A DNA stretch of 64,000 bases from Quillaja saponaria (GCA_029379385.1 CM055612.1:8556001-8620000), one strand, 5' to 3'. Numbered from the stretch's first letter, positions 10,139 to 23,604 are shown. Notes: generated from the letters alone by a model not told the origin. Program-made: numbers and translations.

Positions 10139-11096
10139 GTTTCTCCTCAGTTTCTTTAACTTTGGATTCATTGCTTTATATGTTTTTGTTTTTATGTGCA
10201 TCTTTTCATACTCTGATCTTGTGGACGCTTTAGAAGCACAACTATCTTTTGAACACTTTCTGCAATAAAAAGTTGATGACATCAATCCATTTGGTTAAAC
10301 AACAAAGTGAGATGCAGTGAAGGATGGATATTGATAATGATTTCTCAATGCACCGATTATCACTGTCTAGTTTTCCAATTATACCTATTGTAATCCTTGC
10401 AGTTTTAAAATTGTATGAAGCTGAAATGATATAATTCATAACCACTCACCAGATCACATAAATACATAAATTGGAGAGTAATCAAGCTATGGCAATTGTC
10501 TACGTGGCACTTGATCTTGGAGAATTCCATGGGCAAGATTTATGAACATTGATGTATCCAAAACTGAATTTCTAGATAAAATCAAGAGTAAAACTGTATA
10601 TGTGGTTTTGTGTTTTTTTTTTTTCTTAACTATTGTTTTTGTCTTTCATGTCTTAGTTTTAAATTTAATTCTCTAAGAATATTTTTGGTATAAGATTTAA
10701 AATTTTTTAATCAAGTTATTTTTTCTTATGATATACATAAATAAAATAATTTTACATAATCTAGTAATAAAATAATTAAAAACAGTTTTACAAAATATAA
10801 AAATAATTTATAATAATATTATTTTTATATCAAGTGTGATTATTTCGTTAATTCATAATATATAATGGAAGAACAGAACTTAGATAATATTAAATTTACC
10901 ACATAAATAAGTTATTTTCTTTTGTTTTAACAAGATACTGTAATTTACAATAATATTGGGCTTTACTTAGACCGGTGGTGGGCTTAGGTTATGTTTCAAA
11001 TTAGTACATAAGATATTAAAAGCATATATTAAGTAACGACAATAAATAGCAAAACATACTATTTATTTTATATAAAATATATCGTGACTCTAATGA
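10139..11096. other. snoRNA-locus 3' flank and AT-rich spacer
   Basis: I see no gene in this stretch. A TTGATGA at about 10271 was examined as another box C, but no box D or stem lies at a suitable distance. From 10600 on the sequence is strongly AT-rich and leads into the satellite array. Confidence 0.5.
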
Positions 11097-13012
11097 TCAT
11101 ACCTTCGCCCCAGTTAGGTACCCGAACTCTAATTAAGATACTCTAATCCTAGTTACGATATCATAACCTTAGGAACGATACGCACACCCTAACTCTGATA
11201 CCCTAACCTTCATTATAGTACTCTAATCCTAATTACAGTACTTAAACCCTAATTATGATAACGTAACCTTAATACTAATTATGATACCCTAATTAAAGTA
11301 CCATAATCCTAATCTTACTTGTGGTACCTTAGTCTTAATTACGTTTTTCTAACCCAAATTACTGTACCTCAACCCAAATTAAGTTACAATAATCATAACC
11401 CTAATTACGGTACTATAACACTTATTAAAGTAACCTAATCTTATCCCAAATTATGTTACCTTAACCATAACCCTAGTTACGGTACCCTAACCTTAGTTAT
11501 GGTACCTTAATCCTAATTATGGTTTCCTATCCCTAATTACGGATCCTAGCCATAATCTTAGTTACAGTACCCAAACCCTAGTTACATTACCCTAATCCTA
11601 ATATTAATTATGGTACCCTAACCCTAATTACAGTAAACTAATCCTAGTTACTATACCCTAACTCTCTTTACTGTAACCAAACTCTAGTTATTGTATCCTA
11701 ACCCTAGTAACGATACCCTAATCCTATATACGGTAGGGGTGTGCACGGGTCGGTTCGGTCCGGGTAGTAATAAATATTTGAATAGAACCAAAATTTTTGG
11801 GTAGTAAAATTCATGAACCGAACCGAACCGAAAATAAATATTACCCGAAATTACCCGAACTGAAAAAATATGACTAGTTCGGTTTGGGTATTCGGTTACC
11901 CGAAATTTATCAATATTTCACTAAAATTAATTTAAAAATTATATTATTTTTGTTTTTGAACCTCATACTTTTAAAATTCATTAGTTATTATAAAAAAAAA
12001 TACAAAAACATAATATATTAACATATTCAACACAAATAAAAATACAAAATTATAAATTAATACAAAAATACATTACAAATAACAAAAAAAATAAAAAGAA
12101 ATTATATATTTTGATTTTCGGGTAACCACGGGTACCCGTGTGCACTCTATCTCACTACCCGTAACAGAACCGAAAATAACGGGTATCAAATTTAACTACT
12201 GAAACGAACCGAATAAGAAAATATCCGAATTTAACGGAACTGAACCACCGGTTCGGTTCGGATTTTCGGTTATATCGGGTTCCTTGCACAGCCCTAATAT
12301 ACGGTACCCTAACCCTAACCTAATTACAATACCCTAACACTAATTATGATACTCTAACCCTAATTAAGCTACCCTAACCTTAGTTATGCTATCCTAACCC
12401 TAATTAAACTACCTTAACCCTGGTTACGCTACCCTAACCCTAACACTAATTATGCTATCCTAACCTTAACACTAATTATGTTACCCTAACCCTAACTCTA
12501 ATTACGATACCTTGACTCTAACTCGTTAACCTCTATTATGACACTTTAATCTTAAGTTAGGTATCCTAATCCTAATCCAGGTTACGATACCCAAACCCCT
12601 AACCCAAGTTATCGTACCCTAATCGTAATCCTTGTTAATCTCTGTACCCTAACCCTAGTTGTGGTACCCTAATCTTGTTACAATACCATAACCCTTACAT
12701 TAACTATGATACCCTAACCACAATTAGTACTCTAACACTAGTAATGATACCCTAACTTTAGTTACAGTACCCTAACTCTAACCTAATTATAGTACCATAA
12801 CCCTAACACTAATTATGATACTCTAACCCTAACACTAATTATGATATCCTGACCCCAACCTAATTATGGTACCCTAAACCTGACCTAATTAGGATACCCT
12901 AACCTTAACCCTAATTATGATACCCAAACCCTAGTCTTAATTTTGATACCTTAACCTTAATTACGGTGTCCTAGCCGTAGTTACAGTACCCTAACCCAAT
13001 TACGGTATCTTA
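11097..13012. repeat. Degenerate 20-bp telomere-like satellite array
   Basis: The stretch is made of about 20-bp monomers close to TACCCTAACCCTAATTACGG. Many are exactly 20 bp; others are 26 bp with an extra CCCTAA block. Point changes are frequent (GAT, GGT and CTA variants of the spacer). The unit resembles plant telomere repeat (CCCTAAA) fused to a short spacer. The array is interrupted at 11734-12296 by a transposable element, so the two blocks are 11097-11733 and 12297-13012. It is an internal array, not a chromosome end. Confidence 0.88.
11734..12296. mobile_element. hAT-type non-autonomous element (563 bp) inside the satellite
   Basis: The element starts TAGGGGTGTGCACGG and ends with the reverse complement of TAGGGCTGTGCAAGG, an inverted terminal repeat of 15 bp with two mismatches. 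It is flanked by perfect 8-bp direct repeats ATATACGG at 11726-11733 and 12297-12304, the target duplication size of hAT elements. Subterminal regions are rich in CGGTTCGG/CCGAACC motifs in both orientations, and the middle is AT-rich without an open frame. It therefore depends on a transposase encoded elsewhere. Confidence 0.9.
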
Positions 13013-13025
13013 AATTACTATTAAT

Positions 13026-13815
13026 ATATAGTTATGGATAAATTAAAGATTTATTAATATTGAAAAGAATTGGGATGAAAAATTAATAGTTATAAAATAA
13101 TTACAAACATATTAATATTAAAATAGAGAAAAATTATGAAAAAAGTAAAAAAAAAAAAAAAAAAAAAAACCATTTGAAGCAAAATAACAATTAAAAAGTA
13201 ATTGTGTAAATGTAAAAACTCATAGGGTATTAAAAAAGTAATATTCTTTTCACTAAAAGATAAACAACAATACATAATCATGGAAGCTATATTGTAAATA
13301 TTTTTTTTTAAAAACTACAAAATTATATAATTATTAGGAACTTATTAAACAATTTTTATTTGTTGAAAAAATCAATATTAACTACTATTGACATATAATT
13401 ATTGAAATTTTTTAATTTTTTTATGAATTAAAATTTAAAACAATAATATTATAATCATGAAACTATACTCTTAATATTTCTTTTAGTTCATAGTAATTTG
13501 TTTTTAAAATTTTAGTTTATAAATTTGAGAAGAACTAAGAAAATTAAGATTATTAGGCCCTATTAAACAAACAAAAAATAAAAATTTCAGTTTTATTTAC
13601 TATTGACTTATAATTATTAAAAAAATAAAGATTTATTAATGTTGAGAAGAAGTACAAAAGTAATCAATAGTCCTAGAGTAATTACAATTCTATTAATATT
13701 AAAATAGAGAAGAATTAGCAAAATAGTAAAATAAAATAAAAATAATAGTCTATTTGAAATAAAATAACAATTAAGGATATTTATGTAATTATTAAAACTC
13801 ATAAGATATTTAAAA
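13026..13815. repeat. AT-rich direct repeat, family shared with 36.4-37.5 kb
   Basis: About 13026-13235 and 13607-13815 are two direct copies of one unit, sharing AAAGATTTATTAAT, ATTAATATTAAAATAGAGAA and AAATAACAATTAA. The part between (about 13330-13606) contains ATAATCATGAAACTATACTC and AACTATTGACATATAATTA-like blocks. All these parts recur near 36360-37500. No coding frame exists. It may be the internal part of an unidentified non-autonomous transposon. Confidence 0.7.
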
Positions 13816-14050
13816 AAATTAAAATTTTTTGTTGTTAAGCACTTTTATATAGAGTATAAATATAACTATATATATATATATAATATTTTGATTCTTACCT
13901 TCGATCCTTCGATCCTCACCTTCATGGGTGATAAAAATCACAAATTATTTATTTATATTTATTTGGATCCCTACTTTATCAATGATGTAAATTTCAAAAT
14001 ATTAATTTAAAACTATGTGAAATTTTAAAGAAAAATATTAATTTAAAACT

Positions 14051-14682
14051 ATATTGATCTTCTTGTATTTAATTACTTGGTTTCTTCCGTCCTTATTTCA
14101 ATTTTGCCATCCAAACTGATCAGACACTTCATGAGAAGATTCAGTTTTCCTTGTGTCTTTATTTGAATATATAAAAGCATAAGATTTTTCTGACCATAAT
14201 CTTACTGCCTTGGAGCCGTACCAAACGCACCCTATATAAAAAAATTGAGTCCGCCAGTGGTATCAACTAGTGGTAGGTTTGGTCTCTTTTTTCTGTGATG
14301 GGTAGTTGGATTGGTCTCTTTTGTATTCTTATTTGTATGACTTTTAAGTTCTCATTGCCACGAGTTTTGAAATTGTGAGCTTCTTATCAAAAAGAAATTG
14401 TGAGCTAGATTGACAATGAAATTGATATGAATGTTATTATTGGATGTGAATCCCAACCCCACCCAATCCCAACTTACAAATGATTCTAAACAACTTAGCT
14501 TGTTCTTCAATGGCTGCTTCATACAAAATCTTATGCACCTATTTAGTTCCTCTTCTTATATTAGTTCCTCTTCTTATATTGATCTTATTGTACTTAATTA
14601 CTTGGCTTATTCCTTCCTTATTTCAATTTTGCTATCCAAACTGATCAGACACTTCATGAGATGATTCAGTTTTCCTTATGTC
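14051..14682 (+). repeat. Pair of 107-bp direct repeats
   Basis: Bases about 14051-14156 and 14575-14682 are roughly 90 per cent identical, sharing TTAATTACTTGG, TATTTCAATTTTG and CCAAACTGATCAGACACTTC. The 420 bp between them is unrelated to either copy and has no recognised gene. A short AGTTCCTCTTCTTATATT tandem doublet lies just before the second copy. Confidence 0.8.
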
Positions 14683-15675
14683 ACCTTGAACATCTTATTG
14701 GATTATGAATTCTTCAAGCTAGCGTATCGAAATTCGATGCTCTTGTCTTGGTTAACACTAGAGGAAGAGACTTGAGGAAAAAAATTAAAAATTTAAAATC
14801 AAATGCAATGCACATGACATTTTCTATCGTGTAATTATATTTTAGTCTAAACTACAAGGATATGTTAAAGTAAATTAGGAAAAAAAATGGTCTCTCTCAC
14901 ACCATTGGGTGTGGGGATCTTTGGCAGTGGAGATATTCGTGAAAAATAAAAAAATAATAATAATTATACTACAAGGTAGTAACGTGTCGTTTAATCTAAA
15001 ATGAAATCCGTTATTTTTAATGTTACATCCATATATGATCGAAGATAATGTAAAAAATTATTTTTTAATATTAATTTTCTCATGAACAAATTTATAAATT
15101 TAATAATAATAATTCTTTTTGCCAAACAAACAACTATTCTAGTTTAAGAAAATTTTATAGAAAATATGACTGTACAATTTTATTTTTTTAAATACTATAA
15201 GATAATAAATGAAAATTTAAAACAAAAATTATAATTTTAAGATATTTAAGTAAACGAATCAAGTTCAATCTTGTTAAATCTAGGCTCAGAAGCTAGCAAG
15301 AGTGTCTCATTTAATATTATTCAATTATTAAATATTTGTTTATGGAATAATTAACATAAGCTATAATTGAGTTTTGGAGTAAGTTACTCAACTGATGCCT
15401 ATCTAAATTTTTTTATTTTGGAGGAATTTTTTCACCCGACTCTTACCAATAAGAGGCGGGGCCGTATGTTCTACCTAACATTGGCTTAAAGTTATCAATA
15501 ATTTGAGGTTTAAATTTGTTTGAACAGAGCAACTCAATGTGATGTCATTGCTGACTAGTAGTAGTTTGGTATCTTATTGGCATTATTAGTACCAGTAGTA
15601 GCTTATGTTAACCATAAAAAAGAGCCAAAAGATCAAAATTTTATGCAGAACCTAAACTTGCATCTTACTTGGAAG
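14683..15675. other. AT-rich intergenic region upstream of the pathogen-related gene
   Basis: No gene, RNA or defined repeat is seen. The segment nearest 15675 must contain the promoter and leader of the next gene, but I could not assign a clear TATA box. An in-frame ATG at 15643 would extend the protein by 11 residues unlike the family. Confidence 0.45.
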
Positions 15676-16692
15676 ATGACAACTTCAAGTTTTCCTCAGG
15701 AGGACAAATACCGTACCTATTTACATGGAGATGCAGAAAAGAACACCAAATGGAGATATGGTGCTCCTCCAAACTATGATGTTGTTAACAAGCTCTTCGA
15801 AGAAGGCAGAACCAAGGTCTCTCTTTCTGTGTGTCTGCTTGTGTTGGAGGTTAAGTGATTAAGTATGTTTATGTCTCTAATTCTAACTAATTTGTAATAC
15901 TGGTTATGAAAGGTATGGCCTCCAGGGTCACTTGAAGAACAAGTCCAGAATCTTGTAAAGAATTGGGAAATGGAATCTTTTCATAAGGCGGAATTCCATG
16001 ATTACAAATCAATGGATCCAAAGAAATATACTTCTAGCGTAAATGGTATATGAAATAGATATGAATCCCCACACATGACAAACTTTGAAACTTTTTCATG
16101 CTTCAAGTTGTGTTCTGAAATAAGCTGATCATAATTAACAGGAAGGAAGCCAATAAACTTGGAAGAAAAAGAAAAACTTGGTGGAGGCTATAACTCATTT
16201 TTGCAAACCTCACTGCCCGAGAAATTCAGGTCCTACAACCCAGATACAGAAACAGCAGTAACATCCCTCAAGGCTTTCACAACGGCATTTCCAAAAGGGT
16301 TTGCTCTGGAGGTTATCCATGTGTATACTGGACCACCAGTGATTGTGTACAAATTCAGGCATTGGGGTTATATGGAAGGTGCTTTCAAAGGTCATGCCCC
16401 AACAGGAGAAAAGGTTGAATTATATGGAATGGCCATTTTTGAGGTAAATCACCCTCTTTTTGGAAAGGCTTAAAAAGAGTAATTGAAAACTTTGTTTTTC
16501 CTATAGTCAACAATATTTAGTGAGTTGTATATCTTCTTGTGTTAACAGTTGGACGAGAATAATAAAGTTGTGAAGGTGGAATTCTTTTATGACCCTGCTG
16601 AATTGCTTGGACGTCTCATTAAGGGTCCTGTCATTGATGCCTCTGCTGAAGAGGCCGCTTCAAGCTGCCCTATCTTGAGAAACACAGGGTAG
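15676..16692 (+). CDS. Pathogen-related protein, SnoaL-like domain (239 aa, four exons)
   Basis: Exons are 15676-15816, 15913-16045, 16142-16443 and 16549-16692. All introns are GT-AG, and the total of 720 nt gives 239 residues plus TAG. The protein matches the barley-type pathogen-related protein family: DKYRTYLHGDAEKNTKWRYG, the YDVVNKLFEEGRT block, VWPPGSLEEQVQNLVKNWEM, GGYNSFLQTSLP, then KFRHWGYMEGAFKGH and VEFFYDPAELLG. The fold is SnoaL-like (NTF2 superfamily), a small alpha+beta barrel with a hydrophobic pocket; the ligand is unknown. No signal peptide is visible, so it should be cytosolic. Members are named for induction by pathogens, but nothing in the sequence proves that here. I chose the ATG at 15676 because it best fits homologue length. 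Confidence 0.9.
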
Positions 16693-16762
16693 CACTGATA
16701 TTTGAAGAGGCCGTCTCTCTGCCAAAGACAGACTGTTACTGGCAGAAATATAACTGCTTGCC

Positions 16763-16778
16763 GAATAAATCTCAATAA
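16763..16778 (+). terminator. Polyadenylation signals of the pathogen-related gene
   Basis: Two AATAAA-type hexamers (near 16763 and 16773) lie 70-85 bp after the stop codon and are followed by T-rich sequence, a usual plant 3' end arrangement. Confidence 0.55.
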
Positions 16779-17205
16779 AGTTTTACACTATATCAGTACC
16801 TGATTTTACTCTATCTTGAGAAAAAATTCATTATGTTTATGTTTCAGAAAAATAATGAAGAATCAAGAATCAATTTATTAGGCAGAAATGAAATAATTAA
16901 AAGTAATCTTTTTTTTTTTTTACAAATTGAGAGATTTTTCATACTAAATAACTTATGCATAAAAAATAAGGGACCACATTATCAATTTATTATTATCGTT
17001 ATTTTTTTAAATATATAAAGAATTTCAAACTGTAAAGGGTCAAATTTAAAAGATTACAAGTTATGTAGAAATATAATTAGAATATAGTACTTGTGCACAT
17101 AAAACTATATGGAATTTTGGTATAACGTTACAAACCACATGTACGAAAGATTACAAACAGTCTAAACACATGGAAGAAAAGTTTGAAAAGCTCTAACAAT
17201 TTATA

Positions 17206-17407
17206 TGACCGTGCAAACTTCTAAGAAAACAGAGTGCATGGTTTCATTTTGATACTAAGAAAACAGTTAACATCTTCAACCACAAATGTCCTCTGAAAAT
17301 TGATATGACCATGCAAAAGTTCTAAGAAAATAGTACTGCATGGTTTCTTTTTGATAATAAGAAAACAGTTAACATCTTCAACCACAAATGGCCTCTGAAA
17401 ATTGATT
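17206..17407. repeat. Two-copy tandem repeat of about 105-115 bp
   Basis: Both copies contain GTGCAAA, TTCTAAGAAAA, TGCATGGTTTC, TTTTGATA, AGAAAACAGTTAACATCTTC and AACCACAAATG followed by CCTCTGAAAATTGAT. They are nearly identical over the second half, so the duplication is young. The repeat lies between two converging genes. Confidence 0.85.
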
Positions 17408-17722
17408 TTTATATTCATTGTGAAAATATATAAAAAATTTATAAAACAAGACTGATGATGCTACAAAAGTCTACTGCAATACCTCCCTCAGAATGGATAT
17501 CAGGTTTCTCATGCAAGGGTACATGAACACCAAAATTATCACTCACTACCTAACAATGACCTTGATATACTTTACATAAGCCAACAAGTTTTCATCTTTA
17601 CAGTATTCTTTAGTGATTTTAAGCAGATTGAGAAATCTTTTTGCAAATGTCAGACTCAAATCAAACTAATCTAGTTTGTTGGCTAATCCTATATTACTTG
17701 ATCAAGATAAGTAACCTTCGAA

Positions 17723-20700
17723 TTAATTATATGATGACCAAGGGAGTGAGCCAGGATAAGGTGCTTCCCCACAATACCTAAACAGACCTTGGATTTCATG
17801 ACATCCATTAGGATAAGGAATTGATCGATGAAAAGGGTCACGCCTTAACTTTTTATGGTGAAGAGAGCCTCGACAACCATATGGATCTTCTTGGAATTGA
17901 GCCCGCACCAATGCCTCCCCTTTCAGAGCTGCTTCTTTTGAAGTTAACGAAGCTGGAGTGCCAGCATAGAAGAATCTAGACTCCGGAAAGCCAATCGCAG
18001 ATCGATGTAGATGCGCAAATCTCTCTTCCTTGAAATCGTAGCTTACAACCTGGACCAGGATTCAAGAAAATCATATTAACACTCAGCCCAATGAGAAAAT
18101 TGGAAATGAGAACTTGATGAACATAATCTTGTGAAAAGTGATGAGTTTCAACATTATAGTCTCAGAATGAGATAAATAACAAGGCATTATGTATCAAGCT
18201 GAACATATTTTATGAAATTATCAAGAACCAAAGTAGTTAAATTGGTTCTTAATTAAAAATTGACACTTGATATTAAGAAAAAAAAAAAGGAGAAATATTT
18301 GTGCCTTTCCTTGTGTGCAACCTATTTGTAAAACTTGTACTGTAAGAGGAAAAAATAGAACACGCATGTAAAGAAAGCATGAATGCATCATCAAAACACA
18401 GAGGAACAGACGTTACTTGTGCTTATGCAGGTTTAACACAGTACAGAAGTCCTAAATTTGAAAGCAGAGTTGTGGACCCACCCAAAGAACAAATTTTCCA
18501 TGGGTAAAGATTATTCTCTCCTTTGAGACAGCATGTCAATTTATCAGGCACAACATATTTATCAGAAATCATTGAACAAGAGGAGAATTTGTCCTAATAC
18601 AATTTCACATAATCTATCCAACATCTGGTGTCTAACCAGCTAGACAACAGGTACAATAGGCCTAGGAATTCTTCCTTCACATGATCATAAAAACAAGATC
18701 TTGGTTGATCTTATCACGAATATCCACATGCATGATTGCTGATGCCAACAAACAATCTTGAATTTCACATCAATATAGTTTTCAACCAAGTACATTAACT
18801 CAGTTCTCGCGTCCGTGTTAAATAACAGTAAAAGTTAGTGCTTAACACTCTTGTTCACATTTGCGATCATTTAGGACAAACAAGAAAAAATCCTTAAGCT
18901 TGCATCCTATTGCAAATATATAACAGATGTGTTCTATCTTTGAACAAGAAGGAATAGAATACTTCATTTGAATAATAAGGCTTACAGTTATATTTTGTGG
19001 ATATGCGCCAGTAAGCTCTCGGAATCGACAGACACTGAATAGAAGATTCTCAAAGCTGTCCCTTGCATGTTCCTCTGTGAGTGCTCTCCATTTCACAGTA
19101 TCTATCTTGCCTACACCAAAGCAGTGTATAAGAAGCTTATACAAAACAACTAAGGGCCAGTTTGGTTTGGCAGTTGAAAAATCATTGTTTTGGACAATTG
19201 ATTTTGTTAGTAGAGATTATGGAAAATTGATTTTAACATATCTGTTTTGTCTTTGTTTAGCTATCCAAAAAAGTGATTTTAAATCATAATAACATTAAAA
19301 AAAATTTGGGGTATTTTTGTCAAAAAAAATAATAATATAAAAACAGTATTTTGTATTTTACTATAAGTTTGTTCTAGAAAAGCTACACATGAGTAACTTA
19401 TGAAAAATGGGATAAAACTGCATTGGACGTTTGACCAAAAGTGATTTTCAGTTTTAACCAAACATGCTATTATACAAGCTGAAAGTGATTTTCAGCTCCA
19501 AACACTTAACACAAGTTCCAAGCACAAAACCAAACTGACACTAAGTCATGCTTTCATTCCATTTGTAACAGAAACACAGAAGCTAACATCTTGAAGAAAA
19601 AAAGAAAAAAAAACTAATGTGGCGTAAAAAACTATGGAAAAATAGATCTGAGAGGTTAATGAGCAGAAGCTAATGAAACAAGAACTACCAATTTCTAGAA
19701 GAAAAATAGTCAACAATTTATTTGGCACCAAAAAATAGAGGTATACTTTTATATGGAAAGGCCCCCTCCGCCACTAAAATTAAGTTTACCTGGTGTCGGG
19801 GGTGGACTACATCTACATGATTAATTTTCTGCCCCAAACAAACATGGAAGTTCCTCCATAGGACAGGAGGAATTAATAGAAAAGCTTAGTAAAGTGACAT
19901 CAGTAAATAAGCTCAGAGTAAATATATCAGGAAAAATAAAAAATAGAAAGGAAGAAGAAGAGTAATGTGCCATTTCCTCTGCTGACCTTCCTACTAAACA
20001 AAAGGAACAGATGTTCAATAAACTAACATGCAAAGCCAAAACCTAATTATATGCTTATCTGTGGATGCTCCATAGACTGGTGTAGACAAGGAATGGAGGT
20101 ATTATACTATATATGGAAACTAAGCCAGACTCAAGTAGAAATGAGATCCATTGCGACATAAGTCCATCTTCAGAAGTCACGACTCTACAGGTGGTTCAAA
20201 TGAACAAATTTTATTCCATAAAACATATCCTCCACAGAAATTATGGTGAACATGTATTCTAGTATATGCCAATAGTATGTCGACCATGCAACTATTCTAT
20301 CTTGGAAACTAACATCAGTCTGCCATCAACAACTCTTAGTATGCAGATTTAACATAAGTCTGCTAAGCCATCAATTAATAAGATTCTACTTGTTTTTGTA
20401 TTTCAAAAAAATCAGTTCTATAGAATAATTATCTTAGATAGTAGCTATTAAAATTAGATTACCATTGATACAAAGAATGCTCTAGGACACAATATTCCTT
20501 GTCTTTTTCCCCTTTCTTCTTAATCTTGATATGATTAAGCCACCCTTTAGGTTAATATTTATCTTCAACTTCAACAATAAAGAATGTGGTATATACTCCA
20601 AATACATGACATAGTCAAATTTATTCAAATTGATCTGAATGTTCTTATACAATAAGGGTTCCTGGAAAATTGTACTCCACTACACTACTTCCTTTTTTAA

Positions 20701-21546
20701 ATGGTTATGGCAGCCCAAAACTCTTCGAGTATGTAATTAGCTTACAAACTGGAAACATAAAGCAGCATGACAATATGATATAACTATTAAAGAATGGTTT
20801 ACAATGAATAAGTGTATTAAAAGAGAAGAACATGTTACAATGATTCCTTCAACATTTCACTTTTAGACAATCAACTGTATACAAAGTCTAATTTCAATGA
20901 TCATAAATAAGCTTCCAAACAATTATAAAAATGTGACACAATGAAAGAACTCACCGAACCATCCTTTTGATTCAGCAACAGCCCAATAACTCTGTGCTTC
21001 ACTACGAGGACCAGCATCTTTACGAGTCTCTCCGCCACTAAAGAGAAGCAAAGCCAAGTCATCCTTGGCAGTAACTTCAACCCCCTCCTGTATATGTGTC
21101 ACAAAAGTAGCAGCTTGACCAGGATGCTTCTGATAAGACTCCAAAAACCAAGAAGCCTCCGTATCAACCTTCCCACAGCTGCTGCTTGTATAAACCGAAT
21201 GCCCAGCAACCATGACAAGATTCTGAAGCTTTGGAAATGGATAATTACCCGAATCCATATCAAAATTTCCATAACTACTTAGGGTCCGGTAGCGGTTCTC
21301 AGATAGAGATAAAATTGTAATTATTATGACCCCAAGAAACAAGGAGATGAAAAAAACTACAAACGGGTGCAGCTTGAAATAATAGTGAAGACGGCTTCCA
21401 AATGATTTAATCATCCTGATAGGATTTAAAGGTGAATTTTTAGGCTTTCGGGCTCGTTTTATGGTTCCCGATTCTAAATCAAAGTCTCTTCTTTGATATG
21501 CGTAGAAGGATTTGGGACTTCCGGACCCAATTGGATAATTTTTCAT
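17723..21546 (-). CDS. DUF218 (YdcF-like) domain membrane protein (347 aa, three exons)
   Basis: Exons on the minus strand are 21546-20955, 19110-18986 and 18049-17723. Introns are GT-AG and the 1044-nt total gives 347 residues plus TAA. Residues 60-80 form one membrane segment after a basic N-terminus, suggesting a type II single-pass protein. The DUF218 domain follows: [10 protein letters not shown], then [32 protein letters not shown], the [16 protein letters not shown] block, [17 protein letters not shown] and [12 protein letters not shown]. SGGxT and EARS/EHARDS-type motifs are typical of the family, whose plant members are uncharacterised and whose bacterial relatives include YdcF and SanA. 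Intron 1 (1.84 kb) carries a MITE. A 5' UTR exon ending at about 21810 is likely. Confidence 0.88.
19154..19541. mobile_element. Tourist-like (PIF/Harbinger) MITE in intron 1 of the DUF218 gene
   Basis: The 388-bp element begins GGGCCAGTTTGGTTT and ends with the reverse complement of GTGTCAGTTTGGTTT. It is flanked on both sides by the trinucleotide TAA (19151-19153 and 19542-19544), the TWA duplication typical of PIF/Harbinger MITEs. Subterminal AAAAGTGATTTT(C/A)A motifs occur in both orientations. It has no coding capacity and lies well inside the intron, so splicing should not be affected. Confidence 0.85.
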
Positions 21547-23604
21547 GGTAATGCAAAATCCAGCTTACGGATTGGAAAGGATAGGTAATTACACATACCC
21601 GGCTGAAAATTTGCAGAATTTAGGCAATGGGAAGACAAACTAATCCGAGCTACATAGAGGGAACCCATCAAATATCAGAGATAGCATTGATGATTGAATA
21701 TCTGAAATTTTGAAACTTGGTAATGAACTTGCAAATTGAAGAAAATTGATCAGTTGCAATTATGACTATTTCGACCAAAAATTAAGCTCAAACAAGGAAT
21801 AGAACTCACCTATATTTTCTTGGGATCATGGGGTTTCTGTTATAGAAAAGATGCAGTTTCCAGAAAAATATACGTACTGTCGTCGACAATAACTCAACTT
21901 TAGAGTGGCTTAAGCCTAAAGAGCTGCTAAAAATCAGTGAGAAGATCCAGATTTTCAGATGATCTATGGGTCCTCGTGCCTGGATGTCGAAAAATATTAC
22001 CATAACAGGAGGAAGATGGTGAAGACCAAATTAACAATTGGGGAGAGTCAATATAGCACATAGAAGATGATAAAGCCCAATGAGTTCCGGTTGCATAACA
22101 TAGAGGAAGTCTTGGTGCAACCCAAGAATTCGGGGTATACATCGCAGGCCAATTTGGTTTAACTTTTAATTATAAATTATAGTTTGAAGTTCTTTTAATT
22201 ATAATTATACTTTTGAAAGTCATGATTTAAATCAACAGATGTAACATGCTGTTTTAAAATAAAAAACACGATTTTCTGTTATAAAAAACATAGTTTTATG
22301 TGTTTAAATAAAAAAGACTCGAATTTATATTTTAAAGGAAACATGACTAGAATTTAATGCTTAAAGTTAAATTCAATTCAACCAAAAAAATTCAAATAAT
22401 TCATTAGGGGAGGAGCCAATAATTTCAGTAGTCAGGGCCGACTTTATATTAATTTATTTATTCAAATCATTAATTAAGTCAAAAATAAAATAAAATATAC
22501 TTTTGTTATTTAATTATTTATCATTTATAAAGTCAACTAAGAAAAAATCATTTTTCCATCATATTGATGACCGACTTAATTTATTACCATAATGAAACTT
22601 AAATGTTCACCTAATATCAACCACGAGATTTAGTAGACTATTCCTAAAAATGCAAATATACCGTAATGACTTGAGTTTATTTCATTTTCAAAACAAATTG
22701 ACACCCAATTTTATTAGAAATCTCATTTAATAAAAACAAAACTAAAACTTTTTCCTTATCATTTCGTATTCATTAATTCATATAATATAAATAAGGGTAA
22801 TTTATTATTTTGGTTCTTGAGAATTACATAATTTTCTATTTTGGTCATTGAATATTTTTTTCTTCATGATTTTATTTTTTTAAAATTGAGTTCTTAATCA
22901 AAATTATAATATTGAAATGAAATCAAATAAAATTATCTAGTACGTGTTTTTTTACATTGATTCCTCAAGTACCGGATTATAAAAAATTGAAAAAATTTCA
23001 AGAAACAAAAATAAAATAATGTAACCCAAAGAGTAAAACAATAAATAATGTTATCAATAATATATATTATATTATTTATTGGATTATTATTACTATTTAA
23101 TATATTAATTTTAACCTTATTTTTGAAGTTATGTGCAGAAGTATGAAAAATTATTTAATTGGTTTGGTTTGGTTTGGTGGTAAGCTTGATGCCTAGCTCT
23201 TCTACTAAGTTAGACTCCTCTTGATAGAAAAATAATATTTTACAGTGCTTTTTATTTAACAAATAAGTTTAATTGAATCTGCAGACTTTTAAAAAATTAA
23301 AAAACCAAATATATCATACGTCGAGAAAAGAGAAGTGAATTAGACGGGCCAAGAGATTGAGGATGATTGTAGCCTTAGGCTCTACAGATACTAGACCCAC
23401 TCAAAAAAATATTTGAAAGAACTTACCCTGGGCTTTCTTTGACCAATATATATATATATTGACCATTGATCTTACATTAACGAGTTTCAATTAAATTTTA
23501 AAAAATTTACAACTGGATTCAAGTGTTTAACACATGTAAGTTTAATGAAAAGTTTGCCTAATGGTATCCATGTTACAATCTGGTTTCTGACTTCTCTATG
23601 CTAT
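21547..23604. other. 5' region of the DUF218 gene and AT-rich intergenic DNA
   Basis: On the minus strand a probable 5' UTR exon lies at about 22140-21810, ending AAATATAG|GTGAG. Its intron would end just before the ATG at 21546. Beyond 22150 the sequence is AT-rich with no gene. Around 22790-22860 a TTTATTATTTTGGTTCTTGA-like stretch resembles the arms of the inverted repeat at 29.6-30.2 kb. A short TA microsatellite is at about 23445-23460. Confidence 0.45.

Noticed and set aside
10260..10430. Third C/D snoRNA
   Set aside because: A TTGATGA exists, but no CTGA with a matching stem lies within 60-130 nt.
11097..13012. Chromosome end (true telomere)
   Set aside because: Monomers are 20 bp, degenerate and flanked on both sides by ordinary sequence; the plant telomere is uniform CCCTAAA.
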